The position numbers were made by a program, and so were the translations under genes. DNA of 64,000 bases from Sulfitobacter sp. 20_GPM-1509m (GTDB taxonomy: Bacteria; Pseudomonadota; Alphaproteobacteria; Rhodobacterales; Rhodobacteraceae): assembly GCF_000620505.1 (NCBI RefSeq), contig NZ_JIBC01000004.1:716533-780532 (forward strand), written 5' to 3'. Position 1 is the stretch's first letter. Every line of letters begins with the position of its first letter. Positions 35,057-43,224 of this stretch are shown in pieces. Under the pieces are notes generated by a model. It did no database searches and was not told where the DNA came from. It saw only the letters and a list, made by a program, of their open reading frames with translations.

Positions 35057-36247
35057 TCACGCCGCATGAAACGTCATCGGCAACTGCCGGTATCCGCGCA
35101 GGACGTTATTGATCTCGAACACCGGCGCGCCGGTTTCGATCCGCGCGACACGCTCTATCATTGCCTCCAGGATGGACCGCATTTCGAGCCGGGCAAGCTG
35201 CATGCCCATACACTGATGCACACCATGGCCGAAGCCGACATGATCGGTCACGACGCGGTGCACGTCGAACCGGTCGGGTTGGTCCCAATGCCGTTCGTCC
35301 CGGTTGGCCGAGGCAAAGAGAACAATCACCCGGTCGCCTTTTGGGATGGTGGTCCCGTCGACGTCATAGTCCGTGGCCGCGTAGCGGGTGAAACCTCGGA
35401 TCGGCGCCTCAATCCGGATCGCCTCGTTGATTGCGTTGCCGATCAGGCGGGGATTTTCGCGCAACGTGCCCCACTGATCCGGGTTCTGTCCCAGGTGGTA
35501 CATCAGGTGGCCGGTGGCAAAGATCGTCGTGTCGAGGCTGGGAGCGATGTAATCACGGGTGAACTGCGGCACGAGATCCGGGTCGATCAGACCGGCATCC
35601 GCGGCATCATAAAGCCCGGCCACCCAGCTGCCGGGCTTCACCGCATCGCGCGTGGCCCCGTTGTTGCAGAACTCCCGCAGCTCGAGGATCGTCGGAAAGG
35701 CCGCGTCGCGTCTGTCGTTGGCTCCGCCAAGCGCATCGAAGGAGGCGGCGGCCCAACGCAGCATGTTCTGCCTTCCCGACTCCGGCAGGCCAAGCAGTTC
35801 AGAAACGACCGTCAGTGGCAAAGTCTGGGCGAGATCGCGCATGCCGTCAAAAGTGCCCTGCTCGACCAGTCGAGCAATCATCTCCTGCGCTGTTACGACG
35901 ATACGCTCTTTTACCGCAGCCAGACCACGAGGCATCACAGGTGCCGCGATGACCTTTCGCAACTTGCCATGTGCCGGCTCATCGGTGGCAAGGATGTTGT
36001 TGTTGGCAATCTTGTTGACCTCGTCGTTGGCGGCGACGCCCCGGCCGGAAATCAGCACGTCATGCGCAGCCAGCGCCGCGCGCACATCCGCATGCCGCCC
36101 GATGGCCCAAAGATCGTGACGCGGCAGCCAGACCGCCGGCCCACGGTCGCGAATTTCCCGGTAGTGATCATAAGGATCAAGGATCGCGTCGTCGGAATAG
36201 AGATCGACATCGTATTCCGCACGTGGGTGTTTGTGTTGATCCAGCAT
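35057..36247 (-). CDS. Cytochrome P450, CYP199-like
   Basis: 396 aa, soluble bacterial P450. The heme-binding loop is FGHGVHQCMG with the cysteine ligand C346. The ExxR helix is EAIR, and the I-helix reads APSLDTT, where the usual A-G-x-D/E-T glycine is serine. Segments SANRD.RHW and NNVLRGYRQLP recall CYP199A enzymes, which oxidise or O-demethylate para-substituted benzoates and cinnamates with a putidaredoxin-like chain. Such a chain is encoded at 26728-28244. It is predicted to catalyse the first oxidation of the imported acid. AGGAGGAG stands just before the ATG. Operator-like site E is 65 bp upstream. Confidence 0.93.
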   Translation of the reverse strand: MLDQHKHPRAEYDVDLYSDDAILDPYDHYREIRDRGPAVWLPRHDLWAIGRHADVRAALAAHDVLISGRGVAANDEVNKIANNNILATDEPAHGKLRKVIAAPVMPRGLAAVKERIVVTAQEMIARLVEQGTFDGMRDLAQTLPLTVVSELLGLPESGRQNMLRWAAASFDALGGANDRRDAAFPTILELREFCNNGATRDAVKPGSWVAGLYDAADAGLIDPDLVPQFTRDYIAPSLDTTIFATGHLMYHLGQNPDQWGTLRENPRLIGNAINEAIRIEAPIRGFTRYAATDYDVDGTTIPKGDRVIVLFASANRDERHWDQPDRFDVHRVVTDHVGFGHGVHQCMGMQLARLEMRSILEAMIERVARIETGAPVFEINNVLRGYRQLPMTFHAA

Positions 36248-36852
36248 AGCAGCTCCTCCTGGATAAATGATGCTGAAATCAGACGTGATCTGGAAAGATC
36301 AGAAGTGCGGGTGTCCAACTGCCGGACAGCTTTGGCACCTTCGAAGGCCAGCAAACAAAAGCCAGGATTCCTCTCCGGGCTCTACACCTGGCGTGTCGGC
36401 TTGGTGGTGCGGGTCAATCAGGCGCTGAACGCTGGGTGACCAACGCCCAATTTTTAGACGCCCTTTTTGAATTTATTGTAAAAACCAACTTTTGATATGT
36501 ATTTTAGAAACTTTCGTATGTATCTGTGGTTCCAAAATATTCCCTCTTAGGTTGAATTTTGGCTGTTCGCCAGCCAGAGGCATCCTACGAAAAACTTGGA
36601 CCGATGGTTTCATGAGCACACCCAGTTCACATGTGCAGCCCCCTGAGGAAACCAGTGTTGCGCGCCTTGAAGGGCGAAAGAAAGATCATTCTTTCCAATC
36701 AGATACACGACACCCCAGCTGTCTTCGCGCCCCGACATCCCAAAAGGTTCTGAGAAATCTTGATGTGCAGATGCTGGGGCGATTGCAAGCCCAGGATGGT
36801 TCCCGGGTGCGCGATGCAACGGACACTCCCCCAGATCACAAAAGGAAGTACT
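36248..36852. other. 605-bp divergent region between P450 and second NRPS gene
   Basis: The first part holds the P450 promoter and operator-like site E. A distinctly AT-rich stretch from about 36450 to 36560 probably holds the plus-strand promoter of the C-T-TE gene. Open frames at 36492-36866 (+) and 36610-36870 (-) overlap each other, have no family resemblance and no good start, and I do not call them genes. Confidence 0.5.
36312..36328. promoter_or_regulatory. IclR-type operator candidate, site E
   Basis: TGTCCA ACTGC CGGACA, 65 bp upstream of the P450 start codon, the same 17-bp architecture as sites A-D. Confidence 0.65.
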
Positions 36853-39453
36853 ATGCTTTTGGATAGGCAAAACCTGATCCCGACTGACACAACAACGCTT
36901 CGGGCAAATGCCGCACAGAACGGGATCTGGTTCGCGGAACAGCTCAGCCCGGCAGGCTATATGTTCAACCTCGCTGAATATCTGTCGCTGGAAGGCGATA
37001 TTGATACCGCGGTGTTTCTAGAGACCTTGCACTGGCTGGCCAACGAGGTTGAGGCCTCGCGCGCCAATCTTGCCCCGGATGAAACCGGATTGCAGATCCA
37101 GATCACCCTGCACTTCGAAGGGGACATTCCGCTGATCGATTTCGGTCACGAGGCCGATCCGATGGCTGCGGCCCTTGCGTGGATGCAATCCGACCTTGCG
37201 GATCACTCACGCGGGTTGTGGCGGTCCGCTCTGATCCGCCTGAACCCGCGTCACCACCTGTGGTATCAATGTGCCCACCATGTACTGCTTGATGGATTTT
37301 CCGGCGGCCTGTTGGCCCGTCGCTGCGCCGAAATATACACCGCACGGCTACTTGGCGACACGCCGCCGCCTTCTGGAATAGCGCCAGCCAAAGTCCTGCT
37401 GGGGGCAGAAAACAGCTATCAGAACAGCCCGCGCGCTGGACGTGACCGCGCCTATTGGCGCGAAAAGCTGGCAGCGGTGCCTGATCCCGTGACCCTGTCA
37501 AACGGCGGCACCCGCACCGGCGGTGTGGTCAGCGCAAGCCGTCAGCTGAACCTTGATGACAGCGGTCGGCTGCGCAGGTTTGCCACGCAATCGGGCGTTT
37601 CACTGCCACAGGTGATGGTTTCGGCCTTTGCCGGTTATGTGCACAGAATGACCGGCGTTGCCGATCTGGTGCTGGCCATGCCCGTGCTGGGGCGGCTGTC
37701 GCGGCGCGAACGTGCGGTGGCGATGATGGCGGCCAATGCCGTCGCGCTGCGTTTTGATTTCAACGGCGAAATCAGCTTCTCGGACCTGGTTCGCCAGGGC
37801 GGCCAAACCATGATGAGTGCGCTGCGCCATCAGAAGTACCGCTTTGAACATGTCCGCCACGATCTTGGCCTGACGCGGGCCGACCAGCAGGTCGCGCGCA
37901 TGGCTGTCAATTTTGAACCTTTCGACTATGCGCTGCATTTCGGACCTGTCGCCGCCAAGGTGACCAACCTGTCAAACGGGTCGGTTGACGATCTCACGGC
38001 CTTTGTCTTTGACCGCGGTGACGGTGAAGGGCTGACCCTGACACTGAACGCCAATCCGGGGCTCTATTCCCAGATCGAAGTTGACCGGCACCTTGACCGT
38101 CTGCTCCGGTTCCTGCGCGAGATGGTGGCCCGCCCGCATGCCCCCCGAAAACGCAATGCGTTGATCCTGCAAACCGCCACGCCCGCGCTTGTGCTGGCCT
38201 CTCCCGACCGGAGTGATGCCGAAACCACGGGCGGGGTATCAAGCCTGACGCTGGACACCACAAGTCTTGACGGTGCGCCGGCCCGCTGGCCTGCCGACAT
38301 CTGCCCGGCACAAAGGGCCACTCAAGCCGCAACGGATCCGCTGACGCCAACCGAACACCACTTGCTGGATCGGGTCCGCACGGTATTGGACAATCAGGAT
38401 ATCGGAATAGACGACGATTTCTTCCAACTCGGAGGGAACAGCCTGACGGCCGCGCGGCTGATCGCCGTTTTGCGCCGCGACTACGGGTCTGATATTGCGC
38501 TGACCACCGTATTTTCCAACCCCAGCCTGCGCCGCCTTGCAGCCGAACTGGACCACGCCAGCGGGGCTGATCCGCTGGGCCCTGTCCTTGACCTGCGCAA
38601 GGCCGATACCGACGCGCCAACCGTCTTTTGCCTGCACCCGATCATGGGGATCGGCTGGGGCTATGCCGCACTGGCGCAAGCGCTGCCCCGGCGGGTGGGC
38701 ATCTGTGCATTGCAATCTTCCGCCCTGACCGAACCCGACACCTGGCCCGACATGCAGACTATGGCGCGTGACTATGTGGCCCGCATCCGCGCCATTCAGC
38801 CCCATGGTCCCTACTATCTTGTTGGCTGGTCCTTTGGCGGCCTCCTTGCCCATGAAATCGCGGGTCAGCTACAGGCGCAGGGTGCCCAGATCGCCTGCCT
38901 GTGCCTGCTCGACGCCTATCCGTTCCAATCCCGCATGGACGCCGACACCGAAGCAACACAGGTACAGCAGGCGCTGGCCTTCCTTGGCGAGCCGCCGGAC
39001 CCCGCCCTGCACACGCTGGATGCGCTGGCCGAAAAACTGGTCACCCGGCCCGAGATTAACGCCCTGCGCACGACCATCGGCAAAGACCGTTTTGACGGAC
39101 TGCGCGGGCGTTTTCGTGACATGATCGAGGCCAATCTTGACCTCGCACAGCGTCATATGCCGGCGCAGATCAACACGCCGATCATTGACGTGAGTGCAAC
39201 CCGGGGAAAACCCGCCGCGCTTGACGCAGTGCTGGAATGGCGCGGCACGCCGTGGGATCGCTTTACACGGGCCGGAACACAGAGGATCGAGGTCGATTGC
39301 GGGCATGATGATATGCTGGGACAACAAAGCGTGGCGGCCTTTGCCCCCATCGTACAGGCGACCCTTGATCTGCACGATCCGGACCCCGCCGCGGTGTCGC
39401 AGGATCAGACCGGGCTTCAGGGGCTGGCACTCGAAAAACAGCGCGCCGGGTGA
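36853..39453 (+). CDS. A-less NRPS protein: EntF-like condensation - carrier - thioesterase
   Basis: 866 aa from the ATG at 36853, which follows AAAGGA by 7 nt; 36760 is a longer but unsupported start. The condensation domain (about 15-430) resembles that of EntF (AQNGIWFAEQLSP; intact HHVLLDG with H142, H143, D147). A low-complexity linker of roughly 80 residues replaces the adenylation domain. The carrier domain has S530 in LGGNSL. The type I thioesterase has the canonical GWSFGG (S660), an Asp in LLDAYP and a His in DCGHDDML. All motifs needed for condensation, carrying and release are intact, so it could accept an aminoacyl group loaded in trans. It stands alone, 27 kb from the other NRPS genes and beside the P450. 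Confidence 0.9.
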   Translation: MLLDRQNLIPTDTTTLRANAAQNGIWFAEQLSPAGYMFNLAEYLSLEGDIDTAVFLETLHWLANEVEASRANLAPDETGLQIQITLHFEGDIPLIDFGHEADPMAAALAWMQSDLADHSRGLWRSALIRLNPRHHLWYQCAHHVLLDGFSGGLLARRCAEIYTARLLGDTPPPSGIAPAKVLLGAENSYQNSPRAGRDRAYWREKLAAVPDPVTLSNGGTRTGGVVSASRQLNLDDSGRLRRFATQSGVSLPQVMVSAFAGYVHRMTGVADLVLAMPVLGRLSRRERAVAMMAANAVALRFDFNGEISFSDLVRQGGQTMMSALRHQKYRFEHVRHDLGLTRADQQVARMAVNFEPFDYALHFGPVAAKVTNLSNGSVDDLTAFVFDRGDGEGLTLTLNANPGLYSQIEVDRHLDRLLRFLREMVARPHAPRKRNALILQTATPALVLASPDRSDAETTGGVSSLTLDTTSLDGAPARWPADICPAQRATQAATDPLTPTEHHLLDRVRTVLDNQDIGIDDDFFQLGGNSLTAARLIAVLRRDYGSDIALTTVFSNPSLRRLAAELDHASGADPLGPVLDLRKADTDAPTVFCLHPIMGIGWGYAALAQALPRRVGICALQSSALTEPDTWPDMQTMARDYVARIRAIQPHGPYYLVGWSFGGLLAHEIAGQLQAQGAQIACLCLLDAYPFQSRMDADTEATQVQQALAFLGEPPDPALHTLDALAEKLVTRPEINALRTTIGKDRFDGLRGRFRDMIEANLDLAQRHMPAQINTPIIDVSATRGKPAALDAVLEWRGTPWDRFTRAGTQRIEVDCGHDDMLGQQSVAAFAPIVQATLDLHDPDPAAVSQDQTGLQGLALEKQRAG

Positions 39454-39785
39454 CCCGCATTCGTTGAGAAAGGCCAGGAATACCAACCCTCGGGTTTGCA
39501 TGAGATCCCTTTGAACTCTGCAGTGTCGACTTCCGCGGGACAAAGCCTTGCGCATGCTGGCTTCGAACGCCTGAAAGTTGGCGTAGGTGCGTTCGTCGAC
39601 AACTGTGGCGGGCATGATCGTGAACGCGCCCGACACGGTCGCAAAATGCTGCGCACTGGCCTGATTGACCGCATTGGCGTGACACAGGGGGGTGTCTTGG
39701 TCAGGTCGTCGATGGATCGAGGTCTGCGAACCCCTTTAATCGCAAACTCCAGAACGAAAGCGCTATCGAGACGGGTCAGGATCAA
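39454..39785 (-). pseudogene. Frame-broken gene remnant on the minus strand, family unknown
   Basis: Two minus-strand frames give natural-looking protein that joins across a C6 run (forward G6 at about 39688-39693). Upstream the frame reads LEFAIKGVRRPRSIDDLTK. Downstream, one frame over, it reads HANAVNQASAQHFATVSGAF followed by TIMPATVVDERTYANFQAFE, ending near 39463. This looks like the C-terminal part of a gene with a homopolymer frameshift and no start of its own. I do not recognise the family. It fills the space between the NRPS gene and the GST gene, whose 3' end it overlaps by 23 bp. Confidence 0.35.
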
Positions 39786-40509
39786 CGCTTAAAAACGGGT
39801 CGAATCTGGCCCTGATGTAAGCTGGCCTGGATTGCAGCCGCGCCCACCAGTCCGTCACCTTGGGGCGTTTTTCATGTAGCAGCTCGTCAGGGGCAATCTC
39901 TTCACTGATCCGTTTCACAAAGGGAGCCACAGCAATATCAGCGAGAGAAAAGCCACCCCGGACAAGCCAGCCATCCACCATCATCTCTTCCATCCGGTCC
40001 AGCATCGCGACCAAATTGTCCCGTGCCTGATCCAGCTCTTCAGCAGTATAGGGTTTACGGGCCACTCTCAGCCACGCCTCGCGCCGCTCCGCACTGGGGA
40101 TTTTGTCCAGCAACGCCTGAAGTTCGCTTTCCGACAGTTTCGCCGCGCGGTCCTGGATCGTGTACCGCCAGTTGAACCGTATCAGGTTTCCGATCAGACC
40201 GTCGACATACCGCACCCAGTTCCGCATTTGCGCGAGGTCGTACGGATCACTCGGGCACAACTGCGGTTCGGGGCACACAGCTTCGAGATATTCACATATC
40301 GTGCCGCTTTCGTGCAACGCGCGCCCATCGTGTATCAACGCGGGAACGACGCCCAAAGGGTTTACCTTCAAGAAGGCCGGTTGATGCTGTTCCTGTCGTG
40401 ACAGGTCGATTTCGTGAGCAACATAATCAAGCCCCTTTTCTTCAAGGAAGAAACGGACTCGACGCGAGGCGCTGGATTTCCAGGCATGGTACAGGAACAG
40501 ATCCATCAT
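39763..40509 (-). CDS. Glutathione S-transferase family protein, zeta-like
   Basis: 248 aa starting at 40509, where the ATG overlaps the enoyl-CoA hydratase stop (ATGA). The thioredoxin-like domain begins DLFLYHAWKSSASRRVRFFL, with the SSxS cluster that zeta-class GSTs use instead of tyrosine; GVVPALI supplies the cis-Pro strand and ESGTICEYLE the gamma-glutamyl-binding motif. The C-terminal helical domain contains GGFSLADIAVAPF. It may isomerise or detoxify an unsaturated intermediate made by the coupled hydratase and reductase genes. The substrate is unknown. Confidence 0.87.
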   Translation of the reverse strand: MMDLFLYHAWKSSASRRVRFFLEEKGLDYVAHEIDLSRQEQHQPAFLKVNPLGVVPALIHDGRALHESGTICEYLEAVCPEPQLCPSDPYDLAQMRNWVRYVDGLIGNLIRFNWRYTIQDRAAKLSESELQALLDKIPSAERREAWLRVARKPYTAEELDQARDNLVAMLDRMEEMMVDGWLVRGGFSLADIAVAPFVKRISEEIAPDELLHEKRPKVTDWWARLQSRPAYIRARFDPFLSVDPDPSR

Positions 40510-41312
40510 TGACCTGTGAACACAGGCGAGCGCTTTTCGCGAAACGCATCGCGTCCTTCGCGGAAGTCCGAACTTTGTTGGCAAAGTGTCGATAGATCGA
40601 CAATCGCCTGCATGTCCCGATCAGCAGGATCGCGGGTGATCTGGGCCACGGTTTCTTTCGTCGCGCGAATGGAAAGCGGGGCGTTTCCGGCGATCCTGCG
40701 TGCAAGCGTCATCGCTTCGTCCCAAAGCATGCCGGTGTCGTGGACCTGCTCGACCAGCCCCCACGTCAGGGCCGTCTGCGCGTCCACCCGGTCGCCTGTG
40801 TAGAGCAAATAGCGGGTGCGTGCGGGACCGGCCACCTGGACCAGACGGGACAGGCCGTCAAAACCGTAGGAGATGCCGAGTTTTGCAGCCGGAATGCCAA
40901 AGGTCGCGTCGGTTCCAGCAAGCCGGAAATCACAGTTCAGCGCCGTCATCAGCCCGCCACCAATGCAATAGCCGCGAATGACCGCTATGGTGGGAAGCGG
41001 ATAGTTTGCAAGGATTTTCTGCCGCTCCAAAAAGCTGCTGCCTTGCTGTTTATCATCATCAAACCCGCCGATGTCTGCACCGGAGATAAAAGCTTTGCCA
41101 CCTGCACCGGTGAACAGCAAAACCCGCGCCTGGTCCTGTGCAGCCTCGAGCGCTTCAACCATCCCGCGCGTGGCATGGACATCCAATGCATTCATCTTTT
41201 GTGGGATCTGCACGGCAAGAACGGCAATGCCATCGCGCACGGTCAAGCCGATGCGGCCGTCCGCAAATGTGGTGTCAGGCGCCCAGTCAGGTGGGAAGCT
41301 CGGGTCAGTCAT
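40506..41312 (-). CDS. Enoyl-CoA hydratase/isomerase (crotonase) family protein
   Basis: 268 aa. Crotonase features are KMNALD, FISGADIGGF (first oxyanion-hole strand), and YCIGGGLMTALNCDFRLAG (second oxyanion-hole glycines), with GIPAAKLGISYGFDGL following. The usual catalytic Glu of hydratases at the position after the GGG helix is not obvious, so isomerase or lyase activity is possible. It resembles the product of 48230-49051 across its length (both end KRxPVFxG), suggesting an ancient duplication. It is coupled to the GST gene and 9 bp from the reductase gene. Confidence 0.9.
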   Translation of the reverse strand: MTDPSFPPDWAPDTTFADGRIGLTVRDGIAVLAVQIPQKMNALDVHATRGMVEALEAAQDQARVLLFTGAGGKAFISGADIGGFDDDKQQGSSFLERQKILANYPLPTIAVIRGYCIGGGLMTALNCDFRLAGTDATFGIPAAKLGISYGFDGLSRLVQVAGPARTRYLLYTGDRVDAQTALTWGLVEQVHDTGMLWDEAMTLARRIAGNAPLSIRATKETVAQITRDPADRDMQAIVDLSTLCQQSSDFREGRDAFREKRSPVFTGQ

Positions 41313-41321
41313 GGTGGAACC

Positions 41322-42305
41322 TCATGGGATAAGTATGATCGGCGCGGTGGCGCTGCGGCTTTCAAGCTGGCGGTGCGCCTCTGCGGCTTGCGCAAGCGGA
41401 AACCGGGCACCGAGGGGCGTTTGTATCTGTCCACCTGACAGCACGTCGAACAGCGCCTTCGATGCCGCCGCAGCCTCATCCGGGTCTGCAATCCAACTGC
41501 GCAGCGTCGGGCGGGTCACGATAATGGATTTTGAATGCAGGCGCTGCAAATCGAACGCACCGACATTGCCTGATGCGGTGCCGTAGCTGATGACCATGCC
41601 ACGGGGCCGGACACAGTCCAGCGACTTCAAAAAGGCCATTTTTCCGACGCCGTCATAAATAACGTCTGCACCTTTGCCATCGGTCTCTTGCAGGGTGCGC
41701 GCGACGAAGTCTTCGGATGAATAGTTAATGATCGCATCATAGCCATGGGCGCGCGCGACTTCGGCCTTGGCTTCGCTGCTGACCGTTCCGATCATACGTG
41801 CGCCCAACAGACGGCCCCATTCCCCAAGGATAAGCCCCATGCCCCCCGCCGCCGCATGGACCAGCGCCGTCGTCCCCGGCCCGACCTTATAGAGACGCCG
41901 CAGAAGGTATTCAGCCGTCAGGCCACGCAACAGATAGCCGCCCGCGACATCATCCGTGACAGCGTCTGGCAAGCTGAAAAGCCTTGCTGCGGGCATGTTC
42001 GTATACGTGGCATAGCTGTTCGGCCCGATATAACCGACACGCGCACCAAGGGTGTGGCTGGTTACATCCTTGCCGACGGCATCAATGACGCCCACCGCCA
42101 TGTGCCCCATCGTAATCGGCATTTCCTTGGCCGAATGCGGTCCCCCGTGATCTCCCTCGCGCTCGTAGATATCGGCGTAGTTGACGCCGATGCAGGTGTT
42201 CTTGATGCGCACATGCCCGGTTGCCGGATCAGGCAAGTCTATCTCGTCCAGCCGCATCACCTCGGGTCCGCCATGTCTGTGTATACGTACAGCCTGTGTC
42301 TTCAT
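41322..42305 (-). CDS. NADPH:quinone reductase, zeta-crystallin type
   Basis: 327 aa from ATG 42305 with AGGA upstream; the frame is open to 42401 but the extra residues do not fit the family. It starts KTQAVRIHRHGGPEVM, the QorA N-terminus, and has NADPH motif AAAGGMGLILGEWGRLLGA. Zinc ligands are absent. It reduces quinones or alpha,beta-enones. It is first in the minus-strand operon with enoyl-CoA hydratase and GST, divergent from gntR. A copy of the 10-mer TGTATACGTA lies inside its first codons. Confidence 0.9.
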   Translation of the reverse strand: MKTQAVRIHRHGGPEVMRLDEIDLPDPATGHVRIKNTCIGVNYADIYEREGDHGGPHSAKEMPITMGHMAVGVIDAVGKDVTSHTLGARVGYIGPNSYATYTNMPAARLFSLPDAVTDDVAGGYLLRGLTAEYLLRRLYKVGPGTTALVHAAAGGMGLILGEWGRLLGARMIGTVSSEAKAEVARAHGYDAIINYSSEDFVARTLQETDGKGADVIYDGVGKMAFLKSLDCVRPRGMVISYGTASGNVGAFDLQRLHSKSIIVTRPTLRSWIADPDEAAAASKALFDVLSGGQIQTPLGARFPLAQAAEAHRQLESRSATAPIILIP

Positions 42306-42417
42306 GAGGTTATTCCTATGCAAGATATTGAATCGGGCGAAACTTCCGTTGTAATATAACGGCAGTACGTACGCGTAAAGTTTTATATTGCATACGGACA
42401 AAGAATCTACGTATACA
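42280..42417. promoter_or_regulatory. Divergent qor/gntR control region with inverted TGTATACGTA copies
   Basis: The 10-mer TGTATACGTA occurs on the plus strand at 42280-42289 (inside the reductase start) and again, inverted, at 42408-42417 next to the gntR start. A GTACGTAC palindrome sits between them (42365-42372). GntR/FCD regulators commonly bind short TGTATACA-like palindromes, so these are good candidates for autoregulation and control of both operons. Confidence 0.5.
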
Positions 42418-42439
42418 TTAAAGCCGAGGAGAGAATCTT

Positions 42440-43108
42440 ATGGCACGTGCCAGCGATACCGTCAGAGGACTAATCGAAAAGGAGATCAGCCGTGGGAAGC
42501 TACGCCCTGGTGACCTGATCGACGAAAAAATGCTCTCTGAAAGATTTCAGGTGTCCCGCACACCTGCGCGCGAAGCCATCATGCAACTGGCCGCAACGGG
42601 TCTTGTGCAGATGCGACCGCGTCACGGTGCCGTTGTCAGTGAGCTGAGCGCAGACGAAGCCGTTGCGATGCTGGAGACCCTGGCCTGCCTGGAGTCAGAA
42701 GCTGCCGCGCTGGCCGCCCAGCGCATCCGGCAAGAAGAGTTGGAAGCATTGATCGCGGTTCACGCCGAAAGTGAAGCCGCAGCACACAGCCACGACAGCA
42801 AAAGTTACATCGAATGTAACGGACGGTTTCACGGCCTGATCTACAAAGGTGCGCGCAACACTTACATCGCGGACCTGATCCGGCAGACCCGCAGCCGCCT
42901 TGCGTACTATCACACGTCCAGCCTGTACCAACGGTCTCGTGTTGAACGGTCGTGGGTCGAGCATGGCAACGTCGTCAAAGCCATCGAGAAGGGCGACCCC
43001 GAAGAAGCACAGGCCGCGATGCGTGATCACATTCTATCGGGCGGCAGGGTCTATGCGGACCTTGTTGCGACCATGACCCACAAAAAGGAGAGCGAGAACA
43101 CCGACTAA
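42440..43108 (+). CDS. GntR-family regulator, FCD (FadR-like) subgroup
   Basis: 222 aa. The N-terminal winged HTH covers about residues 5-70 (LRPGDLIDEKMLSERFQVSRTPAREAIMQLAATGLV). The C-terminal all-helical FCD ligand domain has FHGLIYKGARN and the acidic and histidine residues that usually bind a metal and a carboxylate effector. It probably controls the divergent reductase operon and the downstream importer and CoA genes. GAGGAGA lies before the ATG. Confidence 0.92.
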   Translation: MARASDTVRGLIEKEISRGKLRPGDLIDEKMLSERFQVSRTPAREAIMQLAATGLVQMRPRHGAVVSELSADEAVAMLETLACLESEAAALAAQRIRQEELEALIAVHAESEAAAHSHDSKSYIECNGRFHGLIYKGARNTYIADLIRQTRSRLAYYHTSSLYQRSRVERSWVEHGNVVKAIEKGDPEEAQAAMRDHILSGGRVYADLVATMTHKKESENTD

Positions 43109-43224
43109 GATCCGGTCAATCGACAACGCTCTTTTGCCCGGCAAGACGATTTCAAGACGTGTCACGGTCGCAATGCCCTTTGGCAGGGACCGCGTTTCAC
43201 ATCAACAATTCTGGGAGGAATACG

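Noticed and set aside
36492..36866. Open frame of 124 codons before the second NRPS gene
   Set aside because: It overlaps the NRPS start and a similar minus-strand frame, with no ribosome site or recognisable domain. I treat it as leader DNA.
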